Origin: Bathymodiolus brooksi | Taxonomy: Eukaryota > Mollusca > Bivalvia > Mytilida > Modiolidae | Direction: 5' to 3' | NCBI GenBank assembly: GCA_963680875.1 | Contig: OY804588.1 | Location: 58,230,369-58,294,368 of the forward strand | Length of the DNA: 64,000 nucleotides | Part shown: piece by piece, positions 11,276 through 24,400 of the stretch | Layout: every line of letters begins with the position of its first letter | Numbering within the stretch: position 1 is the stretch's first letter | Program-made: the position numbers and the translations under genes | Notes under the pieces: model-generated | Databases searched by the model: none | What the model was told of the DNA's origin: nothing | The model's input: the letters and a program-made list of their open reading frames with translations, nothing else

Positions 11276-11592
11276 ATTGATTTTTTTTTTGTATTTCAGT
11301 GAACTATGAAAACAATTCGATTTCCATATTTTCTTTATAATTAAATATGTTTTATTTTTTTATGTCACAATATTTATTTTGTAAAAAGAGCAATAGGAGA
11401 CTTAGAGTTTAATGATACTGTTTTTTTCCCCTTCATTTGTCAGTAAAAAGGAGCTGAAGCATGGCTACAGAGGAGGTGGGGGTCATGCATTTTTTGCTAA
11501 GTTATACCTCAAATTTATCCTATATTTTCATCCAAAAAAATCGTATATTCCTATATAATATTTGTCAAAAGTGGCTTGACACCCTGTTACTA

Positions 11593-13430
11593 AAATATTC
11601 AGCTAGCCCAATAATGGACTTAACCTTCTGATTTCTAAACATTTACTAATATATGAACCAAGTTCCTTTAAAACAGTTAAGTTTTCATTGGTTAAAAGCC
11701 AAATAAATTTAGAAGAATTATTTAAAGAGGAAAAGTTTGAACAGTGACTCTACTTTTTCAATAAAATCATGTCTCAAAGTATTATATAAAGGACACTAAA
11801 ATGAAATGTTGTTCATTTTCTATCTTTACCAAAGAACAATATTGACATAAACGTTCAGATCTGTCCAGTCTATTTTGATGATATCCAGCCTTTTCAATTC
11901 TGAGGATGAGCACTGATTCTCAACTTGCATAAAGACTGGGCGAGTGGCGGATTTTAAAATCATTTATCTGAGTGTATTTTTCTCTATCAAGGCAATTTTT
12001 AAGAGAAAAATAAGTATCAAGCTTACTGTTGTTACCATTCAGAATAATCTTGTTTATTTTTATTCCAGAAAATCATAAAACTGTCACATAATTTATCTTT
12101 AGCAAAATTACATAAAGTGCCAAGTTTTGAGTTTAGAAAATGAATACCAAGCTTATCTAAAATATACTTTATACTTTAATACCATGTTTCAATGTTACAT
12201 GCATGTAAATTCTGATTACATTTATAAGCATAATATAAACGGGTGTGTTCGATTTGCGTTTCAATTATCTCCCTTTTTGAAACCTGGCTGTCAAAAGTAG
12301 ACATTTATTGTTATGTTGATATGTTTTATTGATATATTTTGTTATGATAAGGCTATTTGTAATATTTATCGTATTTAAACATTGACAACCTTCTTCAAAT
12401 AAAATTTGCTAAGACATTTGCAGAATTAAAATAATAATCGTACCATTGCAAAGGTGACAAATGTTTTATATAATGTTTAATATTTACATTTTCAACTTGT
12501 TCAAGGAACCATTGACTATCAAGAGTAAGACAGGATCATTTAATGGTTTGTACCAAGTCTTGTTCCTCTGGTACAATTGGGTAACAAATATTGCCACCAC
12601 ACCTATAAATAGTCTATTTTGTTTTGCTGAAATTTCAAAGAAGATCTGATGATGAAATAGCTAAACCATTTGAAACAGAATGTTCATTATTAGGTACTTG
12701 CAAAGTGCTGTACGTTTATTCTGAAACTGATCAGTCAAACAATATGGCCACCAGCACAGAACTTAATTTAACACTGTACCCAATGGGAAATATGTAGTAA
12801 AATCTTAAGAATAGTTATTTAAAACAAATTGAAACCTGATATGTGATAATGTTCATTGTAAGGTACTCTGATAAACCAAGCAATATCTTTGCCAGCGAAG
12901 GACATAATTTAACACTGCACCATTTGGGGAATATATAGAAAAATCTTATAAAAGGAAATATAGTAGGGATAACATTATAAGGTACTCGCAGAGTTTTATT
13001 ATTTTGGCTACAAGAATGTCACAGGTACACAAGTCCTGCTTTGGACCCAATGGGAAATATGCAAGAATCTTTTCTTAAGAAACGCTAAGCGAATTGTAAA
13101 CAAAATCATGGCAGAGAGTTTCCTTACAGGGTCTTTGCTAAGTACTATTAGCTTGGAGGACAGTCAACCAAAATGGATTACCGTGTTGGACTTGGGTTTC
13201 CCCTGTTCATAGAAAAATATCGTCTTACAAACATTATTGACCCCCAACTGTACATGAATGATCATTGGATGAGCCTTTGCAAAGGTGGTAGTTATCATGT
13301 GGATTGGAGTCCAAGATGGCTGCCATTGGAGGAAAAAATTTAAACATTGGACCTTGCAGGAAAAATGTTTTAAAAATCTCTATCTGTGGAATCACTGAAA
13401 CATTTTATGAGTTGGTTGAATATTACCGTA
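11593..13430. other. Gene-free stretch with decayed repeat at its right half
   Basis: 11593-12600 is AT-rich and shows nothing recognisable. From ~12640 to ~13400 there are faint ~150-bp periodic blocks ('actgtacccaatgggaaat', 'aagatggctgcc', 'cttaagaaacgc') that resemble very old AGCTCACC-family units. Confidence 0.4.
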
Positions 13431-13439
13431 TACGATCAC

Positions 13440-14060
13440 GACGGCCCCGTTTTTAATGGGATTCTTGTTGTTTAATCTTTTGGAATTTGTGTAGTAGTTT
13501 GTAGATAATTGTTTGTTTTTCCGATATTCCAGAGTTGGCGGTTTCTATCAAGATTTCCTTGATAGAGTGTTGCTACTAACGAGGAAGCTACAAAACCAAG
13601 GGTTACTAATGGCTAAGTTGAAGTCATCACTGGGAAAGTTTTTTGGTAGTCATGGTGACTTGGTTAACCGTTACGGAATATCTGTCAAGAATCGCCAGAT
13701 ATGCTAGATTTGTCGCTGTAACAACCTTGTCCTTGCCTCTTATGATTTATCACCGTTTTTTGACATGAGTAATATGACGAGCGCCACTAGTAGAACATGG
13801 ACTGCTTTTGACCATGGGTTTTAGTGGGGTTTGTGTTTACAGTTCCGTTTTGTGGTTTCTGCTACGATTTCCAAGTCAAAACGATGTTCCAGTGGTCTTT
13901 TTTTCCCATTTGCTTGTATGGGGTTCATGTTTTATATATGTTTTTTGGGGGGTATTTATTTACGCTTAGTGGTGTCCAACACGATTTCACACACTAAATA
14001 CCCAAGTAAATTTTCATTTTGGTGGTTTTTTTTATATTCTGCTAAGATGGGTTAATAATT
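13440..14060 (+). pseudogene. Reverse-transcriptase-family relic (C-terminal part and 3' tail)
   Basis: The frame from 13513 reads FRYSRVGGFYQDFLDRVLLL, then TRKLQNQGLLMAKLKSSLGK and GDLVNRYGIS, a segment shared with the relics at 18040-18250 and 58440-59290. In this retroelement family these blocks lie downstream of the RT catalytic core. The tail up to ~14060 has the family's 'gtggtgtccaacacgattt' and 'tctgctacgatttcc' blocks. Confidence 0.6.
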
Positions 14061-15190
14061 GTTTTACAAACACACATTGAACTAAAGATTTATTAAGAAA
14101 AATATAAAAAGACAACATTGAGAGTTAGCTGGCTTTAACATTGACATAAATCCTAATTAAACTCCAGTTTTGATTGCATAATTCCACCAGAAGTCCTTAT
14201 GGCTGTAAGACTATTGTATATATCAATAGGTTAATATGTGATAAAGAATGTTAGATTGTGTACTAGGAGAACGAAAGGCCTTGCTCCATGTTTCTGAAAC
14301 AATAATGATAATAAAAAAGGATTATTATTATTTTTTCATAACAACCAACATCAATCGTATTTTGGACATGCATACAAGATATTGGTGGAATTGTTGACCA
14401 TCACTGTTTAAATTTCTTTTCATAATGTAATGTCTATATAGATTACCACAAGCATATAATTAATTAAGCCCACCTAAGTATATTTTGGCATTATTCTTTA
14501 TTAACAAATACATATATTTTATTTCGGACCGTAATCAATTACTTAAGAGGGCAAATTATTTGGGCGTTGTCATTTGATCGTGAGAGGGTATCATCCATCC
14601 AAACGGTTCAACTTTGTACCAAGCCAGGAAATTAAGCTGTCATGTATTTGTGTTAGGAATATCGATTTTTGCCTCTTTCTATGACTTTAGTATTAGATTT
14701 TGTAATTGTTCCGAAAATGAAAAGTGAGCAGTCATGTATTTGTGTTCGATGTATCGATTTTTGTTATTTTTTACATTTTTCGTATTGAATTTTGGAAATG
14801 TTTCGACAGTTTGGCATTTTCATTATTTTTTAAATTTATTACAATGATGAATTTGAGAATTGTGCAAACGTGGTACTATTAACTATCAGCAATATTTTCA
14901 TATTGTTTTGTTTCTGAGATACAGCCTGTATCAGATCTTTAATTCTGTATTGGAAGCCATGTTTTTTTTTCAAGTCTTGGCGGCCATACTTGAAATCGTA
15001 GAATTTCGCAAAATTTGGAATCTTAATATTGGAGCTGTCTAAACCGAACCTTGAATAAAACAAAACCATGTACAAATAGAACTTTAAATAAAATCCCATT
15101 GTAAAAAATCTTTGTTGATTTAACCTGTAATAACAAAACCCTTGTCTATTCCGAACACATAGGCTGTTCCAAATTAGGTTCAACTTAGGA
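14061..15190. repeat. Decayed retroelement-tail sequence, no gene
   Basis: 14580-14720 holds 'tgtaccaagccaggaaatta' with 'tgtgttaggaatatcgattt', a block also found at ~15690, 25590-25680 and 27450-27570. The rest is AT-rich. A minus-strand open frame at 14839-15183 is repeat-derived. Confidence 0.4.
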
Positions 15191-15196
15191 TTTATT
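15191..15196 (-). promoter_or_regulatory. Possible polyadenylation signal of the peroxidase gene
   Basis: AATAAA on the minus strand about 230 bp downstream of the peroxidase stop codon. It is the first canonical hexamer I see past the stop; transcript evidence would be needed to assign it. Confidence 0.35.
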
Positions 15197-15427
15197 TCTG
15201 TTTCATTAAATAAACATTAGGGAAAACCGAAGGGACAATCACGAATTGACATTACTGAGACACTGACAACATTGGGTATACACAAGACATAGGAGGGAGA
15301 CAAACAAGGTATATATAGTGGTTGCTAAGATACAACTTGCCCAAAACATTTACAATTGTATGTCATTCCAACATCTGCTGAAAAACGAACTTTTGAAATC
15401 ATCTAATAGTGTACAAACCTAGTATGG

Positions 15428-15476
15428 TTATTTCCATGGAGAAAAATTCATTTGAGCCACTTTACTGCATTGTTTC
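15428..15476 (-). CDS. Peroxidase exon 16: C-terminus
   Basis: Acceptor CTTTTTCAG|G. It encodes [15 protein letters not shown] and TAA (15430-15428). The Cys and terminal Trp match the family's 'C-x2-I-x-x-L-x2-W' ending. Confidence 0.85.
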
Positions 15477-18400
15477 CTGAAAAAGAAGATATTTCAACTT
15501 TAAGTACACTTTATATTTGTTTTATCTTGACAAAACACAATTCATCGCTTAGTCATTCGTAATTTTGGTGTATCGTTCGTATATCTCGTATCGTTATCAA
15601 AATATTGACTGATATGTATCCGATACAGTTCGTTCAGATAGGGTATCATAAAACTAGTTTAACACCGCCACTTTTTTGTCGAAGTGCTTGTACCAAGTTC
15701 AAGTGGTATCAATTTTGCCTCTGTTTCTACGACAGCAGGAGCCGAGAGTAAGGGGCAAAGCTATGCCCCCACGTTTTGTGCAATAATTTAGAGAAAGCTG
15801 CAGTCTTAGCTAGGAAGCCAAAATTATCAATAAATTAATAAAGCATGAGGTGAAAGGGTATATTTGAAGCCAAGTGACTTTTTTTTCTTTTTAATAGTTG
15901 TCAGGTTTGAATGTTTGCATTCCACCCCTATTACCCCGCCCCCACCTTCCAGTCCACTTAGTTACAAAGATACTCCCCCCCCCCCATTTTCAAGTCTAAC
16001 CAAAAAGCTTGCCAATACTTTTTAATCCACTCCTACGGCACTGCATCCCATCCCCATTTTCCCGTACTCTCCGAACAATCCCCCTTTTCCCACTTTCTGC
16101 TTCACTTACAACGTTTACCCATCCCCCAATCCCCCACTTTCCATTCCACTTACAAGGCTTGATCCCACTTTCACGTCCCCTCAAAAGGCTTGCCCATACT
16201 TTCCGATCAACTCCTACGCCTTTAGACAGTGTAGTTTTTTTGGGTGTTTTTATTTCTCATTTTTTTATTAAACCAATAAACATCTGTATTGACAAATATG
16301 TTCATAAATGTTCATACATCTGTTGTGTATTATTCAACCTGGTCCTATCACGTCTGGTATGTCTGTTACCAACCAGGATAGTTATCACCATCAAACTAAT
16401 GGTGGATTGATTTCTGCTCGTTTTGCAATATCGTCGGTCGACATTGTTTTGATTTAATATTTGCATAAATATATTCATGTATATATAAATTTTAAAAAAT
16501 CTACAATACTTCTTGGAGCTTTCGATGGCGCTACACATGTTCATCAGCATGTTTTTACTAGTGCCCAATAATTATATATTAATAATAATAGATAACGTAA
16601 CACAATTCTCGTTATGTAACTTTTCGCGTTTAGCAATCATATGGAAAAAACATAAAAACGATTTTGTAAGTACATGTACAAATGTATATATAAACAAATT
16701 TATAAAATATTTTAATATTAAATGGATCATTCTTTAGTATAGATGCGTGTTTATATACCTTTACACAATTTCTCTCTATGTTTTAATCATGAATAACGAG
16801 GCGGGGTGTACTCGATACAACATTATGTGATAAAGTTTTTCAGTTACTTGCGGACGGTTAGTTGTTTTCTCCGGTTTCCTCCATAAATAAAACTGACCCT
16901 CACGAAATAACGGCTGAAATATTGTTGAAAGTGGCGTTAAACACCATAACCATAACCCTACCCTTCTAAGATCTTTTTTTACAATTTGCTATACAAGTTT
17001 AAATAAACAAGTACTAACACATTATGATCATCAAAATGATATGTTAAATACTTGTTTTATGTTTAACATACCTTTTCCCTCCTTGTCTAAGCGAATTAGA
17101 TTTGACTTCCTTTACATCAAAGTTGACACAGAGTAGACCAGACAGAGTTACCTTCCTTATCTCAGTTAGCTGTCCTGTATTTAATATAAATCAATTATTG
17201 TATGTAGTTAATGACAAAAGTGGTCAAGAATCGGACCGGCCTTAAGCCAATTGGACCAATTGCTCCCAATTGACCCTGCGCTTAAGGGGCCCCGTGGTGG
17301 AGTCATATACTCTGGGCTGTTCAAGTACACACAAGAACATACTGCAGGTTTTATAGAGAACATTGGGTTCCGCACCTCCTAAGACCGGCCCTGGTCACAA
17401 ATGTTTTCGTATTTTGACCATATCTGATTAAAATCAGCAGTTGTAATACCCTACACTCCCCAACTAACATTTGACAAAACCCGAGTAGAGGTCATGTCAG
17501 GATGAACTTAAGATCAGCCAATGAAAACGCCACTGGCAAAATATTAACAGTGTATTTCGAGATTTTTTATAATGACATTGCTAACGTAAAGCTCTGATTG
17601 GTTGATTAAAAATAAGTATTCACATGCGAAAGTTCACATGGATATGACCTCTGATGGGATTCTGTCAAATGTTAAGGGGAGCCGCAGCGTATCATAACAA
17701 CTGATTTTAATCGGATTGATTTTGACCGAACCCCTAAGAGAATTCAAACTATAAAAATAACTTTTCTGCATTCGAAAATAATGCTACTCATTTTAAAATC
17801 TGGTACAAACTACTAGGCTTCCATGAATCATGTTTTGATTGGTGAACGTTTTTGTTCAATCATTTGTTCAGTTTGCTTCATTCTGTTTCTTCATATTGTC
17901 TTAATTGTTACTTCCTTTTTATATCTCTTGATGTCATTATTTGTTTGCTGCTCAGTAATAATTTTGTAATGGTGATATACATTTGTAGAGCTCGGAAAAT
18001 TAATCTAAATATTTTTCGACAAAATAACTGTGAACCATGCTATTAATAGATGAGTAGTTTGCTGCTAATAAAAAGCTGCTGAACCATGCATTACAAGTTA
18101 TTAAGTTGAAGTCATCACTTTCGAAAGTTTTACGGTCGTCACAATGACTTGCTTGACCATTACAGGATATCTGTGTCACAAATGACACCGGATATGACCT
18201 TCGGATTACGACTTCTGATTACTCTCTTTTTATCGTTAAAACCCACGGCTAACCACATACCGATACTCTCCACTAATCATCCGTGGGTCAATAGTAAAAG
18301 TTCTATTCGTTTCGGAGATGGCCGGTTACTGGTCCAGCATTTAGAAGTTGCTATAGAAAAACAACATTACTCTGAGGTTCGATTGGTCGGTATGTATCAA

Positions 18401-21400
18401 AATAAGATATCCTGTCCTCCAAACTCAGCGGAGCCAATCAGATTCGAGATGAATAATTCATGACTACGAGGATTTCACTGTCACGTGACCAACGGACGAT
18501 GAGTGTGGTCAGTCATTGGCAACCAACGATTACCCCTTTGGTATTTTCAAACTTTTCTTGGTATACAATGTATTTAGCGATAAACATATGATTAAGAAAA
18601 TGGTCACTACCTTCTGTGAAACCCTCTGGTTGTCGACGTTCATACCAGAATCTATCACCTTGTTTTAAATTCTGGAATTGCTTTCCAAGTATGCAAGCGA
18701 ATGTTTTCCCAACATATGTTCCTGGGACTCGTTTTTCTGTCATTCCACCAGCATACAAATCGATGTCGTGCACACTCCTGAAATGTTTCTTGATATTATT
18801 TTATATCACATGATGTTACATATACATGTATTTGATTTCGTTTTTACCTTGCTAGTGTATATAATGTTTTTTTATTCTAATATGGCGTGCTGCTTTCGCT
18901 TTGTAAGCAAACGGATTCTCTAAATAGCACAATTATGTTTAGGACATGCGCGAAGTCCTATCGGTGTTTTCCAGTGTTTGTTTTTAATATTTTTTCCTAA
19001 ATTTTTATAGAAATATGCAAATCATAGATAATCTGAACCTGCTATTTTCAACAAGAGATTTGTGTAAAATTTGAAGACAATTAACCAATTTTTCATGTCT
19101 AAAATATAATATTTGTATCGTGTGAACAGATGTATTGCAAAGGGGAAAAACCAAGCCTCCCAAAGTTTAAATTGTAAATGATCGGTCCCTAAGTCGTCAT
19201 TGGAAACATTTCTGCAAATAGTTGATACACACAAAACATTGTATGGATCAACCAAATCATAATGGCGACCATATATATCATTGTGTTCCCTGTCCTTCTT
19301 CGATTCTGATTACCCCTTTGGTATCTTCAAACTCTTCTTCATGTCACTTCTGAAATGATGACATGGCGCGAACACTTACTTGTATAACTTTTCAAACCGT
19401 TTCTGTACAGATCTAGGCAAATTACGGAGTCCTTTCCAATTTGTGTGCGCATTTTTACTTGGCGCTGGCAATCCACAAAATTTTAGCCATTCGGTATATC
19501 CAGGAAGGCCATGGTCTCTACCTCTTTGAATGTTTAGACTTGTCAAATCTAATGGTTGATTAAATAAAGTATTTCTAATTGCACCTTCAAATTCCCTGTA
19601 ACAACATAGATATTTTGTCATAAATCAAATAAAATGTTTTAACATCTATATGCTAAAAATAAACCGCATCAGTAGTGTTTTAGTTGGCACGGTCGCATCA
19701 AAGAACGCTGATAGATATCACTTCTCAATCTGGACTCACTCAACTCCATGAGGAACCAACAAGGGAGAATAATCAACTTGATCTGATATTCACCACAAAC
19801 CCAACACTAGCCAAAACTTCGACAAATATACCGGAGATCTCAGACCATGCAATTGTAGTCACGGATATAGAAACCAAGCCATACTACCAAAAAATCAACC
19901 CTAGGAAATCTTATATATGGGCAAAAGCAGATTGGGAACAAGTAAACCAGGATCTGGACACTCTAACACCAAATATTCAAGAAATGGCAGACAGTAGATC
20001 CAACATAAACGACATCTGGAACACGTTTAAACAACATCTCTTCAAATGCCTTCACAAACACATTCCATCCAAAATCATCAAATCAAACAATAGACTACCA
20101 TGGTTCAACCACAAAATAAAGAAAATGCTCAGGAAAAAACAGAGCCTATACAACCAAGCAAAAAGAACTAAGAATTGGTCAAACTACAAACAAGAAATAA
20201 CAAAACTGGAGAGTATTCAAAGAAGGGGAGCCAGGTTCATAACCAAAGACTACCAAAGCAGGGAAGAAGGATGCATGACTAAAATGCTAAATGAGCTAAA
20301 CCTACCAACCTTACAGTCCAGAAGACAGAAACAACGCCTGATCTTCTTTTATAAAGTGGTTGAAGGGCAGGTAAAAGCAATGCCGCCAGACCTATTTGTA
20401 AAATACCAGAAATCAAAACGTCAAATCAGAGCAAAACAATTTGACAATTGTGTAACTAACAATATAGTGACTTCCTCGGTAAGAAACAACAGTAAATGTA
20501 TAGTGATCCCGCAGAGTAGAACCGATCAATATAAACACTCATTCTTCGTATGAATTTTCGTTGACAAACGGATAGTGAGATGTTCTTTGACATTTGAATT
20601 CATAGTTTTGATATTAACTCATAGCTTCTCTTGATATTCATTTTGTGGTGCACTAAATTTCGTGATTTGATATTACCAACTAAATCCACGAAAATTGGCA
20701 TGAAGCGAAAAAATGAAAAGAATTCACAGTACCTAGTCATTGAACTTACGCGTCGGCTTTCTTTGCTTCTAAGGTAATCATATATCGAACTAGCTCATTA
20801 ATCTTTGATCCTGCTTCATCTACTAACATATGTGGATTAAGCATCGTGCGTTCCATTTGAGTCACATCTGACCTGGTCCTATAATCGTCCGCCATGCGAC
20901 CTATTTGTGGTGGAATCTGTCAACAATAAAGGTATCCACAATATTCTATTTTATGCAGATTGAAACGTGAAAGTCAGGAAATATTAGAAAATGGTAAAAC
21001 AACCTATTTGCTCAATCTGATAAAAATATATTATATCGGAATTAATACCATCCCTTCCATTAAGTATACAAAGACCTTTCTTAAAAAGATACACGATACA
21101 ACTATATATGATAAAGTTTGTAAGTAACTTGCGGCAGGATGGTGGTTTTCTACGGGTCCTCCGGTTTCCTCCAACAATAAAACTGACCGCCACGTTACAA
21201 CTGAAATATTGTTGAAATGGCGCTAAGCACCATCAACACCTAACCCTAAGATATGGAATTGTAAAAAAGTTACTTGTGTGTTACCAAAGCACTAAAACAT
21301 ACAAAATATCAAACCGTTTTATAACTTACTTTGGAGTGACATATTTGTACAAAATATATACATTACATGAGACTAACCAGAGCTTTTATAAAAGATACAA

Positions 21401-24400
21401 ATTATCTGGAAGTATCCAAAGCATTTACATGGTAGTAACCAAGACGTCTTATTTACCCGGAGTAACAAGTCACTCGTCGCAACTTCGGCTGATTCCGTAC
21501 CTTCATCATACCTCGTCCGTATTACGATAGCTCCCATTGGAACTACTTTCGGAAATCTTCAATGAAGGAGGTATTAAAATAATTTCACTTTCGAATATTC
21601 GTCCAATAATAATATATTTTCATTCGCCGCAATGTCGGCTGATTCCGTACCTTCATCAAAGACCAATATTTTTCAAAACAAACTCATCTATTGTCGCCAT
21701 TTTAGAACTTATTCGCGGTGCGCAATGTTTGATTGAAGTGATACGGTCTTCCGGTGAAGAAATGTAACGCGTAGACGCATATCAAATACCGTATTACAGC
21801 CGAGGTATTAAGGGAGAGAAGCAGACTCACCCGAGGTTTGCCGATTGAGTAACAAGTGTTTCAAACATGCATTTTACCTGAGAATAGCCTAAACCTTTAC
21901 AAATCATGTATAAGCTTACCTGGGAGTGACCGAAGCGATACCCGGCTGTTGCAAACGATACTCTGATAGAAGGATCGACGGCATCACTATAGTCAGTCGA
22001 ATATCCCTTCTTTAATGGGCTTAGTTTGTACGTCTTCATCAAATTCGTATTGAACAGATCTAGAACAAAAACAAAAAAATATATATAAACAAAAAAAAAT
22101 AAACAAAAACAAAACAAAAAACAAAAACAAAAGAAAAAAGCCGAACAAAACAAAAAACAAACAAACAAAAGACAAAAGAAAACAAAGCAAAAGGGAAAAA
22201 AAAACAAAAACAAAAACAACAAAAAACGGAAGAAAAATAATAAGAAAGAAAAAAAACCCAGACAAGCAAAACACAATTACCTAGTAACAACAAAACAAGT
22301 TATGTTCTTACTACTGTGAATTTACTTAAATTCGTGGACCAATTTCATTGTATGAAGACAAATTACATTTTCTTGGATGGTGAAAAATATTCGTTGTTGA
22401 ATTCTATTTTTCGTGGTTTGACATTGGCCCACGAAATCCACGAACATATGTATGTCACGAATAATAATGAATGTACAGAATACCGTGCGATCTTTTATCA
22501 TGGATTTCCCAATATTCACTCAAGTTTATATTTTTACATAGTAGAAGAGAACCTCGTTATCTTGAACTCAGATAAATTGTCCCCTTTGATAACTCGAAGT
22601 AAATATTTGATCTGTTAGTAATAGGATCAGCCTTAGTTATCCTGATTATTTGAATACTTGGGTATTGTTATGTAAGATAATCGGCATTTTCGACACAACT
22701 AGGCTCCTCTATATATTATTCTTATTCAATATATGTAACCGGAATACCTACAAAAATCCAGGAAAATGACATTATGGTAGACAAAGACCAATCTCATCAT
22801 ACTATGTTGTGAGCACTAATACAAATTAAGAATATAGCTTTATTTGTAATTAGGTTCACAACACTGATGGTTTCTGTATATAACATAACCACCACAGTAT
22901 TTTGCAAACTAAGAATATGAATTTATTCGAATAATCCATTTTGTTTAACTCTAGTAATTTTCAAGTAAAAACAACGACAGCAGTATAATCACACAGGTAA
23001 AGCACAAAACATTATTAAAGTTCGAATTACATCAACTACGAAGTGAGCTGATGATAATACCTTCCTTGTGCTGGACAACACACTGAGTTGGACTTGCATA
23101 TTACCAGCTCATTGTACAGTCGACGGGCAAGCAGACATGTCGATGCACGGACACATTATTTAGACTCCGAAACAACTATTCCTTACCCGACGTACGTATG
23201 GAAGAAACAATCATTGCCAGTTGCTTGGTTTCATCCGACTGCGGACTGAAATCACGAGCTTTCGTCCCGGAGAGGATGCTAACAATTATACAATCGAGGC
23301 TGTTTATGACAAGACGGGTCTATCATTGTAAGTGGTATATTAAATTCGAGTTTAGATGCAAAGACTAACAGAGACAAAAACACTATCTATATATTCGTGA
23401 AAAATAAGCTTCTGGTAAAATGTTTCTTAAATAAAAAAAAAACCCATTGCATAAATTTACTAAAGTAGAACCGTCGGTTTGTTTCCATTGGGATGACAAA
23501 AATCGGATTTACAATAATTCGTTATTGAATATATAAGATTTCTCTCTGCTAAAAACTAAATAAATATATATGTCTGTATCATTTTTGTCGAATATAAAAT
23601 GGAAAACAACATGTTTTGCAAACATTAGCATTGTTGTAAAACGTTTCTGATACCATACCAATAGGTCTGAAATAACATGACCAAGAAAAAACCTGTCAAA
23701 ATCTATCCATACCAAAAAATGGCCGACATGTGATTTTCCGGTCTGAAAAAAGAATGAAACACATTGTTCTTGTTTATAATGCACACCCCTCCTGCAAAAT
23801 AAAGAATCTGGGCAAAATCCTGCGCATTATGCAACCCTAAATACGGTAACATGAACAAAGTGTCGTCCAACATCAATAATCGACACAAGAGGAATTTGTT
23901 TACTTACTCTGAAAATACTCTTTGTATGTAATGTGCTGTATAATGGCTCCAATAATCTTCCTAGTTTCCTGAAACAATTTGTCGCTGTCCCACTCTGGGT
24001 GTACATCTTTAAGCTTACCAACAATACGGTTATGTTCACGTACGAACAACAAGTGTACTGTACCCAGACCAGGCTGGACGTTAACTCTTACATCACCTGT
24101 GTCAAATATAAATGTACATGTACAATTTCAAGACTAGACTGAATATTAACCCCGGCTTTAGCAGTATTTAATGAAGGGCTTTGTGTACACATACGGTTCC
24201 GAAAGCATGCTGGAAATTTACTCTGATATCACCCCCTAAGCGAGAGTGGTTGTTAATTCTGACATCGCATGTGTTCAGAGAAAAGATCCATGCATAATCT
24301 ATATACCAAGCTGAACATTAACTTCTGACATCACATCCTAAAACAGGTTGGACGTTAACTCTGATATCACCTCTAAAATGGGGCTACACGTTAACTCTGA

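Larger units (their letters stand above)
6972..11586 (+). mobile_element. Decayed hAT-like DNA transposon with nested insertions
   Basis: The element has 12-bp inverted ends: CAGGGTGTCAAG at the left and CTTGACACCCTG at the right. It is flanked by a 6-bp direct repeat TTACTA (6966-6971 and 11587-11592). A CAGGG end and a transposase with an N-terminal BED-like zinc finger are typical of the hAT superfamily; classic hAT duplications are 8 bp, but subgroups with 5-6 bp are known. Coding remnants run plus-strand at 7524-7841, ~8130-8640, ~10346-10407 and ~10832-11275. The frame is broken by stops, by an in-frame 39-bp minisatellite (8233-8427), by a 1.7-kb foldback element (8643-10336) and by a smaller insertion (~10408-10831). 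The conserved C-terminal dimerisation region appears deleted, so the copy is inactive. Confidence 0.8.

Noticed and set aside
16009..16410. Pro/Ser-rich 133-residue ORF
   Set aside because: By-product of a C-rich degenerate repeat inside peroxidase intron 15.
18149..18463. Plus-strand gene of 104 residues
   Set aside because: Its start ([14 protein letters not shown]) is the retroelement C-terminal block; the remainder has no support.
19022..19255. Extra peroxidase exon between exons 13 and 14
   Set aside because: Exons 13 and 14 join in phase at the conserved [12 protein letters not shown] boundary; this ORF has no family motif.
21827..22293. Phe/Cys/Leu-rich membrane-like minus-strand ORFs
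   Set aside because: Come from the T-rich tract upstream of peroxidase exon 11; only the exon 11 part (21920-22059) is coding.
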